Assembly (NCBI GenBank): GCA_018136815.1
Contig: CM030934.1
Location: 5,219,587 to 5,283,586, forward strand
Source: Isochrysis galbana
Taxonomy: Eukaryota; Haptophyta; Isochrysidales; Isochrysidaceae
DNA: 64,000 nucleotides
Direction: 5' to 3'
Of this stretch, positions 54,220-64,000 are shown piece after piece. Every line of letters begins with the position of its first letter. Position 1 is the first letter of the stretch. The notes beneath the pieces were generated by a model, which had not been told where the DNA came from, ran no database searches, and saw nothing but the letters and a program-made list of their open reading frames with translations. Both the position numbers and the translations under genes were made by a program.

Positions 54220-57200
54220 TCATCTCTTGTCGGGCCCCTGCCGATTCAGTAACTGGGTCTTACACCAAGCGATGCGCTCTTTGAGTGCACGGAGCTCCAC
54301 GTCCATTTCGTCGTCTCCTTCCTCGTCCGTTGGTACATCCTCTGAGATGGTCTCCTCGTACGTATCATCCTTGGTTGCGGTCACGCTGCCATTAGCATTG
54401 AATTGCTCAGGCAAGGCTGACAAGGTCTCGTCCGGCCCAATGCTCTCGTCGGCACCATCGCCCAGCTCGCTAGCATGGATTTGTGCGCTGCCAGATGGCG
54501 TGTAAACAAAATTTTGCGACGTGCGGCGCTCGGGGATTTCAACATGCTCGCCCTTGTTGTCATGACGCGCGCATCTTATCGGCGCAGCGCACGGCGATTG
54601 GGCATGAGGGACGAAGACTGGGACTTTGCCATGTCCGATGTGCCCCCACACCAGCCTGCTGATGGCTAGATTTATCGCGGTGTCGACTTGTCGCGAAGGC
54701 ATTGTTGGACCAACATGCCCAACCTGCTCAGCCAGGATCTGAGCATGGCTGCTATCGGAATGCTCAGACTGAGTCGAATGTAACGGCGCAGTAGGCGTAC
54801 CTGGCGAATGTAAATTGGATGCTGGCAGGACGGCCTCGCCTTTGGGCGACGTGGTCGTCGGCAACGCATTGTTTGCCGTGTCAGAATCTGAATCTGCATC
54901 CCTTGCACGCCTTGACGAAAAGGGAACATCCACGCCGTCGTATGTGCTATCCGGTCGTGCTGGACGAACAGCGTCAGCCTGGACGGTACGAGTAGGTGTT
55001 GAGAGAGGATCAGTGGCCGAGAACTGAAGACACGTGGCGTGCTTACTGCGAGGTGACGGAATGCTAGTCAAGGAAAGCGATGGCTGGTCAGCCTTCGTCT
55101 CGTCAGACAAGGGCGACTTGTCAGCATGAGCGACGGGAGAGGGTTGGAGCAGTGTTGAGCGTACGATCGAACTCTTCACAAGGGCGTTGCTGCATGGCGA
55201 AATCGGGATCGGCGTTGCCTGCAAGGCATATGCGTGGGAGGCAAAGATTGGGCTCGAGGCACTCTCGTGACTCTTGAGAGGAGAGGCATTGTCCTCGAGG
55301 AGCGGGGATGAGGGCGTCCTTGGAAGAGTTTGCTCAAGTGTTGTACGAGGTGAGAAGTTGTCCTCGAGTCTAGGCGAGGACGGCGTCAACGGATTACGCG
55401 CACTGGGTTGCCGTGTTGGTGTGGCATTATCCTCGAGAATGGGCGACGAAGGCGTCCGCAGCGCCAACCCATCCGAGGCCATCTTGAGTGGGGCGCCGAC
55501 AATTTGGCCCGGATGGGGTGGCGGCGTGACGTTTTCCTCAAGAGCGGGCGAGGAAGGTGTAGCCCATGGGGTCCGATCATCACCCGCGGTATGTGCCAAG
55601 GAACTCAGCGCTCGAGGAGTGCGTGGCAAGAGGTGCGCCGCCCACTGTTCGGGCTGATTATCTTCCAGAAGAGGGGATGCTAGTGAAGCAGGAGCTAAGG
55701 GGGGGTCCACAGCCGCAGGGGTCTCGGCTTGGCGTTGTGGGGAGAGCGCCGACTCGGCCGTCGGTGGGCCAGACAAGTGCGACGTAAGATCGCCGTCATT
55801 TCCGAAGCTCCTCGCTTCAAATGTCGCAGATATACCCCCCAGCTCCACGTCAAGGTCAATCTGTGCCGCATCAAGCTGAGCTTGTATCGCCCTGAGGCGT
55901 TGGGCGAGCTCATCTTGGCTCGCACGTACGGCATGAACGCCCTCCTTGTCCAATGCACCCCAGCCGAATGCCAGCCCATCCGCACCGTCTGCTGCCACGA
56001 AGGGCGCCGCCGCCGGAACCTGGTCACGCCTCGCATTTGAAAGTAATGGCGCGGTCTCCAAGGCGGCGGTGGAAGAGAGCTGCTGTCCGAGCCTTGCACC
56101 GGGCTGAGCCTGAAATTCATGTTGCCCATTGGTGCTGCGCACCTCTGACCGCACGTCTGTGGCTTCATATATTGGGGCCACAAGGGAGGCATCAAAGCAA
56201 TCGGATCGGTGCACATGGTGTGTCTCATCACCACTCAGCCATCGGCGTCGCAGTACTTGAAGGGTGCGAACCTCTAGCGAGTCAAGCAAAAGGCTTTCAT
56301 CTAGATCGGGCGTATCCCATTGCGCCAGTCGAGAGGACAAGCTTTCACTAGATCTCAGCGTCGCAACTGGGTTTGGCTGCGCTTCGTTGTGGCGACGCAG
56401 GCCAGGTCTGGGCTCCAAATCAACAGAGGCGCCGACATTCCGCAACCCACTCACATTGCCCCACACTTCCTGGATGTGGCGTCCTCTGAATCGCTCCAAG
56501 TAATCGTCTTCGTCTGCATTCGCCTGTGTATCAGCGGCGTCTCTGCCTATGCTAGTATCTTCAGCCGGGCTACATGACCCGAGGTTGTCAGCTTGGCGAG
56601 CTGGCATGAAAGCAAGCGAGTCCCAAGGCTCCTCACTGTCGTTGGGTCCAAGGAGAGCCACTCGTTCCAAAGAGCCAGGAGGCGTCGGTGCAGCCTTACG
56701 AAACCGGTTGACGAGAGAGCTCAGCGGCGGCCGAGACATGTTAGCGAACGATAGCTCGCTGCTGGGGTCGTACGTTGGACCCCGGGTTGATGATGACTCA
56801 GGTGGGCTCATAGGCTGCGGTTTGTTGGAAATAGGCGAAACGGCGTGTGCACATCCAGTCAAAGACATTGGACTTTGAGCCGGATCACTTGGTTGAGACA
56901 AGCTCGCGATGGCAGGTGATACTGTGGGGCTCGATGGCGCCGAGCCTGTGCATCTGGAAGTCCGTGTGTGTAAGTCGTGCGATGAGGGCACGACCTCCGA
57001 TGCGGAGGATACCGATGCTTGAATGGAAGGCGCGGCCGCTACTGGGTGATGGCGGGCGGCCGTCACAGGTGATGGCTCATCCGGCAAGGGCGGATGCAAG
57101 GGCGAGTAGGCGAGCTCGCTGCGCAGGTCCACGGATGTTTGCGAGCTCGCAGCCGTTGCGATGCAACACGCGGGCGTGGAAGGAGAGGTTGCCGTTCGAG

Positions 57201-58668
57201 GGGACAGGCTAGGACGCGGTGAAACAAAGGACGAGCACAACGATGGAGGGGATTTGATAGAACTATGTTCCTCGCCCCGAGGTGACATCAAGGGACTTGA
57301 GGCGTTCTCGTGCACAGTCACGGCTTCCAACGCACATGACAGCGATCCGTCCTGACATGCATATCCAGTTTCCTCATCATTTCGCGTACCTCCGAGTCGC
57401 GAGTCTGAGGCACAAGCATTCCACCTACCCAATCCTGAAGCGGGGGGGGAAGAACAGTGCCCTCCAGAACTACTCGGCAGGTTGGTCGGTCGTACTTCCC
57501 TCGTTGACGCTCCACTAAGTGGTGGCGAACCTACGGGAAGCCCAGCGTCGACACGTCGCTGGCGCCGAGCAAGCCATCGGCGAAACTCTACCTCTCCCTC
57601 CGATTCGTAGCCACTTGAGGAATCGCATACCGCAAAGTCTCCATCCCCTGCAGACTCGTGTGCAATCCTCTCAGCCTGCTTGTGCTGAGTCGTTGACAAA
57701 GGCTGCTCGAACCAAGCTGAAGGAGCTTTTGGGCCGTAAGCACCAAAGTTCAGCGAGCATGAGTCCATCCCGCTTCCGTTTGCCGCGCATGCAGCCGCCG
57801 ATGTGCGCACAGCCCCAGCGACCGATGCATGCAGAGGTGTGGTGGATACTTGCGAATAGCCGCTTGCCGCTGCGGGTGCCGGAGCACTATATTCCGCTCC
57901 GTCGGAGGTGTTGGAGGCACTGGTGCTTCTCTCGCGCGCCCGGCCAGTGACAGGGATGGTAGCTTCAGACGCAGCTGACCTCGAGCGCCAACGTGGCGTC
58001 GCCGAGCTCGGACCGTCGATAGGCGGCGGTCGTGCGGAGGATGAGGCGCGCCACAACGCCATCCCCATATCCGTCATCGAGACCAACTCAGAGGGTCGCG
58101 TTGACGAAAGCGGCATCGGCCTGCTAGAAGACGGGCGTGAACGGTTCCCGCATGTAGCGGACCCGGCGTGTGCTGTGATCGCTTCTGCACTTGGCGCAGC
58201 TCCCGCGTTGCATGCACCAGTCGATGGCGCAAAGGTATCACGATTGATGTACCCTTGAGCGAAAGCAGGTCTGTGAGAATCTGCAGATGTCAACCGCCCG
58301 GCAGCGCCTCCACCGCTCCCGGCTCGCGGCGCCTTGACCGTGCCAACTACGAGAGGCTGAGCCCTTACAAGTTCGACAGCGGCATTGACGTCGTGGGCGG
58401 CGGCACTCGAGCCGCTCAAGCTACGCAGTGGAGCACGTGATGCTGACGACTTTGACGGCCTCGACGCCCATGCGCTAGGCGGGCCATGCGGCCGGGTTGG
58501 TGCTGGCCTGACGCGGTTGGATGGACGCTGAGTTGTCGCTTGCGGCTCGACCACCGGCCTGACACGGTTGGACGGACGCTGAGTTGTCGCTTGCGGCTCG
58601 ACCACCCGTGAGGCGCCCACGGCGCGTCCGGCGAGCGCGAGGTCCTGTTGTGTGCTGTTCGCTCGCAT
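54220..58668 (-). CDS. Large disordered protein with a TPSSPxLEDN repeat array
   Basis: A single uninterrupted frame of 1482 residues starting MRANSTQQDLALAGRA at 58,668. An in-frame ATG at 58,833 adds only repeat-like sequence. It is Ser/Pro/Ala-rich throughout. Residues 22-55 are a perfect tandem copy of the 17-residue unit VVEPQATTQRPSNRVRP. Residues about 990-1130 carry five copies of a short motif: SPLLEDNQ, TPSSPALEENVTP, TPSSPILEDNATP, TPSSPRLEDNFSP and TPSSPLLEDNASP, which look like phosphorylatable docking sites. Around residue 680 is DYLERFRGRHIQEVWGNVSG, and the C-terminus is an acidic stretch and a coiled coil (DVELRALKERIAWCKTQL). No enzymatic domain is seen. A scaffold function is a guess. 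The length of the open frame in a GC-rich genome supports a real gene. Confidence 0.75.
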   Translation of the reverse strand: MRANSTQQDLALAGRAVGASRVVEPQATTQRPSNRVRPVVEPQATTQRPSNRVRPAPTRPHGPPSAWASRPSKSSASRAPLRSLSGSSAAAHDVNAAVELVRAQPLVVGTVKAPRAGSGGGAAGRLTSADSHRPAFAQGYINRDTFAPSTGACNAGAAPSAEAITAHAGSATCGNRSRPSSSRPMPLSSTRPSELVSMTDMGMALWRASSSARPPPIDGPSSATPRWRSRSAASEATIPVTGRARERSTSASNTSDGAEYSAPAPAAASGYSQVSTTPLHASVAGAVRTSAAACAANGSGMDSCSLNFGAYGPKAPSAWFEQPLSTTQHKQAERIAHESAGDGDFAVCDSSSGYESEGEVEFRRWLARRQRRVDAGLPVGSPPLSGASTREVRPTNLPSSSGGHCSSPPASGLGRWNACASDSRLGGTRNDEETGYACQDGSLSCALEAVTVHENASSPLMSPRGEEHSSIKSPPSLCSSFVSPRPSLSPRTATSPSTPACCIATAASSQTSVDLRSELAYSPLHPPLPDEPSPVTAARHHPVAAAPSIQASVSSASEVVPSSHDLHTRTSRCTGSAPSSPTVSPAIASLSQPSDPAQSPMSLTGCAHAVSPISNKPQPMSPPESSSTRGPTYDPSSELSFANMSRPPLSSLVNRFRKAAPTPPGSLERVALLGPNDSEEPWDSLAFMPARQADNLGSCSPAEDTSIGRDAADTQANADEDDYLERFRGRHIQEVWGNVSGLRNVGASVDLEPRPGLRRHNEAQPNPVATLRSSESLSSRLAQWDTPDLDESLLLDSLEVRTLQVLRRRWLSGDETHHVHRSDCFDASLVAPIYEATDVRSEVRSTNGQHEFQAQPGARLGQQLSSTAALETAPLLSNARRDQVPAAAPFVAADGADGLAFGWGALDKEGVHAVRASQDELAQRLRAIQAQLDAAQIDLDVELGGISATFEARSFGNDGDLTSHLSGPPTAESALSPQRQAETPAAVDPPLAPASLASPLLEDNQPEQWAAHLLPRTPRALSSLAHTAGDDRTPWATPSSPALEENVTPPPHPGQIVGAPLKMASDGLALRTPSSPILEDNATPTRQPSARNPLTPSSPRLEDNFSPRTTLEQTLPRTPSSPLLEDNASPLKSHESASSPIFASHAYALQATPIPISPCSNALVKSSIVRSTLLQPSPVAHADKSPLSDETKADQPSLSLTSIPSPRSKHATCLQFSATDPLSTPTRTVQADAVRPARPDSTYDGVDVPFSSRRARDADSDSDTANNALPTTTSPKGEAVLPASNLHSPGTPTAPLHSTQSEHSDSSHAQILAEQVGHVGPTMPSRQVDTAINLAISRLVWGHIGHGKVPVFVPHAQSPCAAPIRCARHDNKGEHVEIPERRTSQNFVYTPSGSAQIHASELGDGADESIGPDETLSALPEQFNANGSVTATKDDTYEETISEDVPTDEEGDDEMDVELRALKERIAWCKTQLLNRQGPDKR

Positions 58669-58970
58669 CTGATGAAGGCTTTCTCTTCTATCTCCCTCTC
58701 TCCCTCCCTCCCTCCTCCCCTCTGTCTCTCGCGCGCGCGTGCGTGGCGCTCTCCACTGCCTGCCACTCCTCCGCACCCCTCCAAGCCCTCGTTCTGCCCC
58801 TCCTCCCCCTCCTTTCACCGCTCTCCCACCCACCCCTCCCCGATCTCTCTCTCTCTCTCCCTCTCTCTCTCTCCCTCCGTGAAGGCCGCGGCGCGAGAGG
58901 CGGGAAAAGGGACGAAAATAGTAGAATTAAGATCAGAGAGAGAGAGAAGAGATGGAGGGGAGCGGAGGAG

Positions 58971-59009
<39 letters not shown>

Positions 59010-59030
59010 AGAGGGGCGGGTAGAGCAAGC
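58669..59030. repeat. CT-rich tract and 37-base poly-G run
   Basis: 58,685-58,880 is CT-rich on the plus strand and 58,972-59,008 is an unbroken run of 37 G, about 300 bases upstream of the start at 58,668. It probably belongs to the promoter or 5' untranslated region. Confidence 0.85.
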
Positions 59031-61271
59031 TGCCTTCTGCCTTCTCTGTTGGAGCGCGAGCTAGCTCCCCTCCCTCCCGGTATTCGCATGGGGACAAGGA
59101 GCGTTCTGGGGACAAAGACGGTAAAGTGTAAAATACCCCGTTCGAAAAAAAAATCTGAAGATTCGGGGCTTATGCGGTACTATCTACCTCTCGATCTCAC
59201 AATTCCACCGCCCTTCAGACATCCCCTCTGACGCCGCCCTTTTCCTTAGCCCCTTTGTTTCCTTTTTGTTCGGTGTCCAAGGGTGGAAGGGTGGGCGGTG
59301 GCGGGCTGGGCCCAGGTTCCACGTTCTAGTTCTAGGTTGGCAAATGCCAAATGCCAGACTTTTGAGATTTTTTGGTAAAATTTGAGGTACGGCTCAAAGA
59401 AAATAAGACCAAAAGCGTTCAATTATCCCCATCCCTGCTATAACACCTTTTCGTTGTCACCTGGAGGTTACTTGATTGACTCAACTTGACACTTCACATG
59501 TTGAAACAGTGATAGTGATGTCATAGCAGATCTGATGTCAGCCTGATGATCTGATATCAGTGCCTTGGGGCCTGAGCTTCTTGTCAGCCTGACATGGGGG
59601 TGGACAAAAATAAATTCTAATTCTAAAAATAGGGGGTAGGCGCGTGGCGCGAACACCTGGCGCGAACGCGAAAGAGTGCGCGCAGGTCGCGCCTCACTTG
59701 CATCGTATGTCGTATGTATGTGTAAATTTAAATTTTTAACAAATTTTTATGGGTCGCGGCGCGGCAAAGGAACGGAACTAGCGCTAACTCAAGACTGGAC
59801 TCCCTGCCGCGGCAAGCGCAAGCACCCTTCCCCCTTATGCCACCCAGCTCTTCACTAGCTTTCTACTGCGCTATAGCTGTAGCGCCCCTCCCTCCACACT
59901 CCACACTCAAACAGCCCCCCACGCCAGGATCCTGTTCTGGTCTCGCAGGCAAGGGGGCCTAATGGGAGGGAGAGGAGCAACTCCTCAGAGAGGAGCTGTG
60001 GGGAAGGAGATGTCTGAGTGGGGGCGCTATACCCTTGCGCTAGGCATGGCCAGCACTGTCACTGTACTGTTCTGTGCTGTTGCCCCCAGCACTGTCACTG
60101 TACTGTTTGCCCCCAACACTGCGATGTAGCACGTATACAAACTGCAAACTGCGTCAACACCGCGTCAACACTTGTCGTGCACTGCGTCAACACTTGCAAG
60201 AGGCCAGATGGGTTAACACCTTGCCCAAGCTACTGTAATGGGCCCTCGAGGGCGCGTCAACGTGAACCCATACGCCCTGCCTGCACGTTTGTACTTTAAT
60301 AAGGGGGTCCTTCAAGTAGAACTTATACCATGCACATGGGGGGCACTTGCCGAAAATACAACCACACCTGAGGTTGCACCCTCTTCTTGTCTTGAGTCGA
60401 AATTATTGGTGCTTGAAAAAGAGGGCGAGGGGGGTTGTGCTTCTTGGGTTGTTGGTAGTTGGAAGAGGGAGTGGGAGAGGGATTCAGGTATTGGAAGAGG
60501 GCCCAAAGGGCACTGCGTTGTAGGTACTTGAGGCCCACAAGAGTGGGGTGAAAACGATAAGTGTAAGTGTATCAACATGGGTCTTGAGTTTGAGTTGAAA
60601 TTTTTGGTGCTTGAAGCTTGAAACAGAGGGTGAAAGGGGGGTCGTGCTGTTTGGGTTGGTTGTGGTGTGAAGGGGGAGTGGGAGAGCGAGTCTAGTGTTG
60701 AAGGAGGGCTTATTGGAGCGACACGGCTAGCGGGCGCGGGCTCGTCCTCTCATCGTCGCATGGCGCCCGCCCCCCTGCAGGGCGCGCCCGCGCCCGGGCG
60801 CGGGCGCGCCCGCGCGGCCGGCGGCCGGGAAGGGGGGTTTCTTAGCCGGAGTTTCTTAGCTGGAGGCCTGCGGCTCGACCCCCAGTTTCTTACCGGGTCG
60901 GCGGCCAATTTCATGTTAAGCTTTCTTAATGCTGGGGTTTCTTAATTAATGGTTAATGGTGCACCCATACTGTAGCTCTAGTTCTAGTAGAAGAGGAAGA
61001 AGAGCATTGTTTGAACATAAGTCGTGTTTTGTTGTAGATACCTCAGACCTCAGTCCTACTCTGCGTGTGGCAACGTCGTCCTTGCCTAGAGTCACTATCG
61101 CCCGCACGAGCGCTAGACGCATGATGTCACCTTTGATCTACAGAATGCTGCTATCTATTCACGGACCACGACCATACGGGTAGATCAAATAAGCATCGCC
61201 AGATTTAGCTTTTAACTCTCCACCACACCCTATGTACCTACCTATCCTTGCCCCCCCCCCCCCTCAGCCTC
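59031..61271. repeat. Long intergenic region with repeat copies
   Basis: 59,407-59,515 is a left-half copy of the 46,794 element. 59,925-60,720 is related to the interior of the family B element at 43,600-44,100 (CACGCCA-GATCCTGTT, GAGAGGAGCTGTGGGGAAGGAG, GCGCTAGGCATGG and AAGAGTGGGGTG blocks). GCACTGTCACTGTACTGTT is repeated around 60,052-60,110. 60,785-60,830 is a G+C-only stretch of GCGCCCGCGC type. No gene supported. Confidence 0.6.
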
Positions 61272-64000
61272 ATGATGCCGCCCGAGCCGGGATGGTCGGA
61301 AGCCGCGCCCGAGCGAATGCGTGAGGCGGCGCGTGCGGCGGCTAGCTCTGCCGCCGAGTGTGTGCACATCTCGCACACTGGCGCAGCGCTCTCCTCCATC
61401 CTCGGACTGCTCGAGGCAGAGACACGGCAGCATGCCCAGCAGAGAGAAGCGGAGACGGAGGGGAGGCCTCCCTTCTCCTCCAGCGAGTCATGCTTCAGCA
61501 CGGAGCGCGCACGCTCCGCGATCGCTCTCTTTGTCGAGCTCGCCGCATACGCCATCCATCCCAATACGGCGCGACGTCTCTTTGCCCTCTTCACCGCCAC
61601 AAAGGACCCGGCGCTACTCAGTATGTTCTGCCGTGCCATACATCGTCGAGAGGAGTCGGAGCCCTTCCCTGGGGCCGCGCCTCGCCGGTTCTTTGCCTTC
61701 CGTGGCGTGCTCTCCTCGTCGCCTCTGCCGCAGCTGCCAGGCCCTTGCTTTGGGCGAGACGCCTTATCCATCTGGCTTTGGGTTCGCATCGATGAAGATG
61801 TTGATGGTGGTTCTCTCAGATACCAAGTAGGCAGTGGCAAGACAGCGGCTTACTTTGCATCTAGCAGCGGCGATCGCCGCAGCGTGGCAGGTCGTACGCC
61901 ACAGCTTGTGCTCGAATTCGCCGCTGTCGATGACCATACCTTGGAATTGTGGTTGGACTCAGCTCCCGTTGCTGCCTCAGCTGATGGGGGTATCTCCGAG
62001 TCTAGTGAGCTGTGCAACGGTGGGGCTGGCTCCAGTAACCCCGACACATCTGGACGGCATCTGACAGTGGTCGTGTCGAATCAAAAGGCGGGCATGACGT
62101 CTGCGCGGTGCAGCAGGCCCTTGCGCTGCGGACGATGGAACTTCGTCGTGGTGGATCTCGTCGCACCTACACGCCGGTCGCTGTGGCCATTCCAATCAGC
62201 GCAACTTGCGGCACCCACCCCCTTGCTCACGCCAGAGGCATACGCCAAGTCGTTGATGTCCATATATGCCGCATCACCGCAAAGTGCCTGTCTTCATCAT
62301 GAGGACATCGCTGTTGCTCGCTCCACTATTGTGGCGGAAGTTCCAGTCCTAGCTGATGCTGCGCCGTCCATTGCGGACAATCATTCGAAAGGGCTGCTCA
62401 CCATTTACTTGAATGCCATCCCGCAACTGCACACGAAGTTTCCCTTTCCGTCGCCCACGAACGAGCTCAAGCGGTGGGCCGTGGGTGCACCCATCATCCA
62501 ACGATCGGTGGCCAGTTCCTCAGGCTCGGATTCCGCGCTGCCGACCTCGCATCGGAAAGGCTCGTCGCGCCCGTCTGCCTCTTCTCCATCGCCAACAGCT
62601 TCACTGCCTCCCTCACGAACTTCGCCTTTGCGTGCGCAGCTTGGCGAGCTCTTGCTGCTTCCTTGCGCCGCTGGAGGCGCTGCGGTGGCGCGGGCGGGCA
62701 CCTGGCTGCGCTGGACGCCCGGGGCGACGCTTGAGGAGGCTGCTCGCGAAAGCGGCCTCTGCCCCTCGCTCGTGCTCAGCCCGGACGGGCTCTACATGCA
62801 CGGTGCACGCGTCAACCTGCCATCGTTTATGGGCGTCGATGACAGCCGCCGTGGTGAACGCAGCGCAGGCTACAGAGCCACAGCCGACGACGAGGCCAAG
62901 GTTGATCTCAGTGTCAGCGACTTTGGCAACCGCCCGGGCAACAGCGGAAGGGTGAGCAGGCGAGCTCCAACTCTGCTCTTGGGTACTTACCTCGACCCTA
63001 TCGACGCTCTCGCTTGCATGGGCGGAGTAAGGATCATTCTCGGCCTCGCTTCAGTCTGCTTGACGGCCGGTACGGATGCGGCACACGTGCCCATCCACCC
63101 GTCAATCGATCATGTTGCTCATCTGAACGCACTGGAGCGCTCTCAGTCGCAATGCACCGGCGAGGCCACACTTGAGCATTGCGTGGAGATGCTCCGCGCA
63201 TGCGTCCGAAAACGCGAGGCGATGGCTCGTCAATGCATGTCGAGCCGCGCCTTTCTAGTGCTTGCTCTAATCATGACGAGGCTATCGCCGCCGTACCTTT
63301 CTCTCGGTGTGTTGCGGCAGCTAGAAGGGCTCTACCATGACTTGGCAGAGTTGGAACAAGGCGCTACCGCTGCAGCCGTCGTCGCTACAATGCAAGCCGG
63401 AGGACAGGACTTTGCTGTCCCCAATCATCAGAATGCCGCGGTAGTAGCACGTGGCGTGTCTACTGTCATTAGATCGGGCAGTGGCTATGGTGGGAGGCCA
63501 GCTGATGCAGAGCCGCCCTGTGGTAAGGCGAGAATTGGTTTGGGTGGAGCACCCCAAGCGAACCATTGTGCTCGTCGTGCTGACATTGCGTCGACTTTAT
63601 TCATTGGCGACCTTGATGCCGAGGCAGACGCCCTTTCCGCAGCACCAACCCTAGTGTATTCGACTTTACGTAGGCAAATTTTCAATCTGGTGATCGCGGA
63701 CTTCCGAATCTGGCAGCGGTCGAGTGACGTGACCTTACAGCAAGAGGCTGCGCGCTGCTTAGGGCGGTGCGCAGCTCTAGGTGGCCATGGATGCACGGCT
63801 GGCCCCAACAGGACGCCCGACCCATCGACAACACGGCTTTCCGCTCGAGGCTCGAACGCAGTGTTACGTGCCGAGGCAGTTCTCGAAGTCGAGCACGTTC
63901 TCCTTACATTGAGCTGCCTTTATCCTTACGTGGATGGTATTCATGCATCACACATCGTGAGGCAGCGAGACAGCAGTGGCAACCCAAGTTGCACTTCCTC
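61272..64000 (+). CDS. N-terminal part of a neurobeachin/LRBA-like BEACH-family protein (partial)
   Basis: From an ATG pair at 61,272 and 61,275 a single frame is open to the window end, about 909 residues. After a helical start it reads FFAFRGVLSSSPLPQLPGPC then FGRDALSIWLWVRID and, further on, HLTVVVSNQKAG with RCGRWNFVVVDLV, the layout of the ConA/LamG-like domain of neurobeachin-type proteins. Later LGTYLDPIDALACMGGVRII matches the repeat after that domain. RQIFNLVIADFRIWQRSSDV (near residue 810) resembles the DUF4704 region. BEACH proteins are large scaffolds for vesicle traffic; the PH-BEACH-WD40 end would lie beyond the window. A Ser-rich insert (around residues 415-460) separates two parts. 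Assignment is by domain order and motif resemblance, so it is moderately sure. Confidence 0.7.
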   Translation, partial: MMPPEPGWSEAAPERMREAARAAASSAAECVHISHTGAALSSILGLLEAETRQHAQQREAETEGRPPFSSSESCFSTERARSAIALFVELAAYAIHPNTARRLFALFTATKDPALLSMFCRAIHRREESEPFPGAAPRRFFAFRGVLSSSPLPQLPGPCFGRDALSIWLWVRIDEDVDGGSLRYQVGSGKTAAYFASSSGDRRSVAGRTPQLVLEFAAVDDHTLELWLDSAPVAASADGGISESSELCNGGAGSSNPDTSGRHLTVVVSNQKAGMTSARCSRPLRCGRWNFVVVDLVAPTRRSLWPFQSAQLAAPTPLLTPEAYAKSLMSIYAASPQSACLHHEDIAVARSTIVAEVPVLADAAPSIADNHSKGLLTIYLNAIPQLHTKFPFPSPTNELKRWAVGAPIIQRSVASSSGSDSALPTSHRKGSSRPSASSPSPTASLPPSRTSPLRAQLGELLLLPCAAGGAAVARAGTWLRWTPGATLEEAARESGLCPSLVLSPDGLYMHGARVNLPSFMGVDDSRRGERSAGYRATADDEAKVDLSVSDFGNRPGNSGRVSRRAPTLLLGTYLDPIDALACMGGVRIILGLASVCLTAGTDAAHVPIHPSIDHVAHLNALERSQSQCTGEATLEHCVEMLRACVRKREAMARQCMSSRAFLVLALIMTRLSPPYLSLGVLRQLEGLYHDLAELEQGATAAAVVATMQAGGQDFAVPNHQNAAVVARGVSTVIRSGSGYGGRPADAEPPCGKARIGLGGAPQANHCARRADIASTLFIGDLDAEADALSAAPTLVYSTLRRQIFNLVIADFRIWQRSSDVTLQQEAARCLGRCAALGGHGCTAGPNRTPDPSTTRLSARGSNAVLRAEAVLEVEHVLLTLSCLYPYVDGIHASHIVRQRDSSGNPSCTS

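Noticed and set aside
59407..60720. Possible large element from the left-half repeat to the family B-like interior
   Set aside because: No terminal repeat or target duplication encloses it; the two repeat pieces may be independent.

Overview
The window is nuclear DNA of a GC-rich microbial eukaryote, probably an alga or other flagellate. The genes are long and have few, short spliceosomal introns: I can place GT-AG introns of about 62 to 232 bases with matching phases. They encode eukaryote-only proteins: a NUP93 nucleoporin, a CLASP/TOG microtubule protein, a CCP-type tubulin carboxypeptidase, a TSNAXIP1-like coiled-coil protein and a neurobeachin-like protein. A plant-type GABA transaminase and a probable presequence-bearing protein fit an alga, but nothing fixes the lineage. 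There are no operons, ribosome binding sites, CRISPR arrays or recognisable tRNA/rRNA genes.

Layout. 1-731 (-): N-terminus of a membrane-anchored glycosyltransferase-like protein. 1.1-3.7 kb: repeats, including a perfect 182-bp tandem duplication. 3.7-7.0 kb (-): NUP93 in four exons. 8.9-11.7 kb (+): TOG/CLASP-like protein in two exons. 12-16 kb: dispersed repeats and a broken non-LTR retroelement with a reverse-transcriptase fragment. 16.2-16.8 kb (+): glutathione S-transferase. 18.0-20.5 kb: an ankyrin-gene remnant interrupted by a hAT-like transposon. 20.8-22.7 kb (-): TSNAXIP1-like protein. 23.9-31.0 kb (+): cytosolic carboxypeptidase with a very long C-terminal extension, four exons. 32.4-34.2 kb (-): secreted or organelle-targeted proline-rich repeat protein. 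36.2-39.4 kb (-): degenerate sirtuin. 40.9-44.4 kb: two more hAT-like elements and a gene interrupted by a 100-base assembly gap. 45.6-46.3 kb (+): single-pass membrane protein. 46.8-48.3 kb: an inverted-repeat element, an AT-richer reading frame of foreign character and a minisatellite. 48.9-50.4 kb (+): GABA transaminase. 50.4-54.2 kb: repeats and retroelement pieces. 54.2-58.7 kb (-): large disordered protein with a TPSSPxLEDN repeat array. 61.3 kb to the end (+): N-terminal part of a neurobeachin/BEACH-family protein.

Several genes serve the microtubule/flagellar and membrane-traffic systems, but I see no co-regulated pathway. The strongest mobile-DNA signal is a group of small elements with terminal inverted repeats, exact 8-bp target-site duplications and arrays of a short (A/T)TTTGG-type motif; none carries a recognisable transposase. 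Most gene starts lie next to homopurine/homopyrimidine tracts of one to several hundred bases.
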